Source: an uncultured Paraburkholderia sp.
Lineage (GTDB): Bacteria > Pseudomonadota > Gammaproteobacteria > Burkholderiales > Burkholderiaceae
NCBI GenBank assembly: GCA_940747215.1
Contig: CALNWS010000047.1
Coordinates: 1 to 35,717, forward strand
Length of the DNA: 35,717 nucleotides
Direction of reading: 5' to 3'
Notes under the pieces: model-generated
What the model saw: the letters and a program-made list of their open reading frames with translations, nothing else
What the model was told of the DNA's origin: nothing
The model's database searches: none
In this document: one piece after another, positions 35,621-35,717 of the stretch
How the letters are laid out: every line of letters starts with the position of its first letter
How positions within the stretch are numbered: position 1 is the first letter of the stretch
Made by a program: the position numbers and the translations under genes

Positions 35621-35717
35621 ATCAGGCCGTTTTGGCGACCGTGATCAGTTTGGAAGGTGGCGTTGCGCGGGCAATGGATTATATGGTGAAGGTGATCATG
35701 ATCAGGATGCGGAGGAC
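35621..35717. other. Unrecognised edge sequence
   Basis: The expected N-terminal domain of the thiamine-diphosphate enzyme does not continue here. GTGATCA-containing words recur several times (near 35616, 35640 and 35690). It may be a rearrangement breakpoint or a poor assembly edge. Confidence 0.35.

Noticed and set aside
1..35717. CRISPR arrays, tRNA/rRNA genes, insertion sequences, prophage
   Set aside because: No spaced identical repeats, no tRNA-like arms, no transposase or integrase motifs were seen. The 10-bp tandem repeat has no spacers.

Overview
The window is GC-rich and reads as Burkholderia sensu lato DNA (Paraburkholderia/Caballeronia type). This assignment is inferred from codon use, from a DUF3331-type gene (a family I know mainly from that group) and from the overall gene content; no marker gene fixes the species. 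There are no tRNA, rRNA, transposase, integrase or CRISPR signals. The dominant feature is gene decay. At least fifteen recognisable genes carry frameshifts, in-frame stops or end truncations, and three places look like scars of large deletions. This is the texture of a genome under relaxed selection, for example a host-restricted symbiont. That lifestyle is an inference.

Layout. 1-3026: a Tat-signal HAD dehalogenase-like gene, then remnants of two MFS transporters joined head to head. 3066-4606: a broken CYTH-CHAD gene. 4898-8340: a GAF sensor fragment fused to the back half of a zinc alcohol dehydrogenase, a low-affinity iron permease with one stop, a perfect palindrome, and a broken GAF histidine kinase. 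8562-13981: an intact DUF3331 gene, a broken alpha/beta hydrolase, and an intact CheB-CheR-PAS-kinase-receiver hybrid of about 1350 residues. 14496-16958: broken MgtC/SapB and cation-efflux genes, and two small hypothetical remnants.

17164-28848 is the exception. Ten minus-strand genes are all intact and mostly overlap by 4-11 bases. In transcription order they are: PIG-L deacetylase, GT2, (a + strand scar in between), GT4, GmhB-like heptose-bisphosphate phosphatase, GT9 heptosyltransferase, NodU-type carbamoyltransferase, GT2 with membrane tail, second GT9, second GT4, and UDP-glucuronate decarboxylase (UDP-xylose synthase). A 15-bp perfect hairpin lies past the last gene. Together they predict an N-deacetylated, heptose- and pentose-containing, carbamoylated glycan or glycoconjugate. 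The product is unknown. Retention of this block among decaying neighbours suggests selection, and it is the best candidate here for an undescribed system.

29002-35717: a broken quinone-oxidoreductase-like gene, a 10-bp tandem repeat, then a fully decayed minus-strand operon: thiamine-diphosphate enzyme, mandelate-racemase/enolase-superfamily enzyme, membrane protein, gluconate 2-dehydrogenase subunit 3-like protein, and GMC oxidoreductase. It was probably a sugar or sugar-acid oxidation pathway. The last 100 bases hold nothing I recognise.
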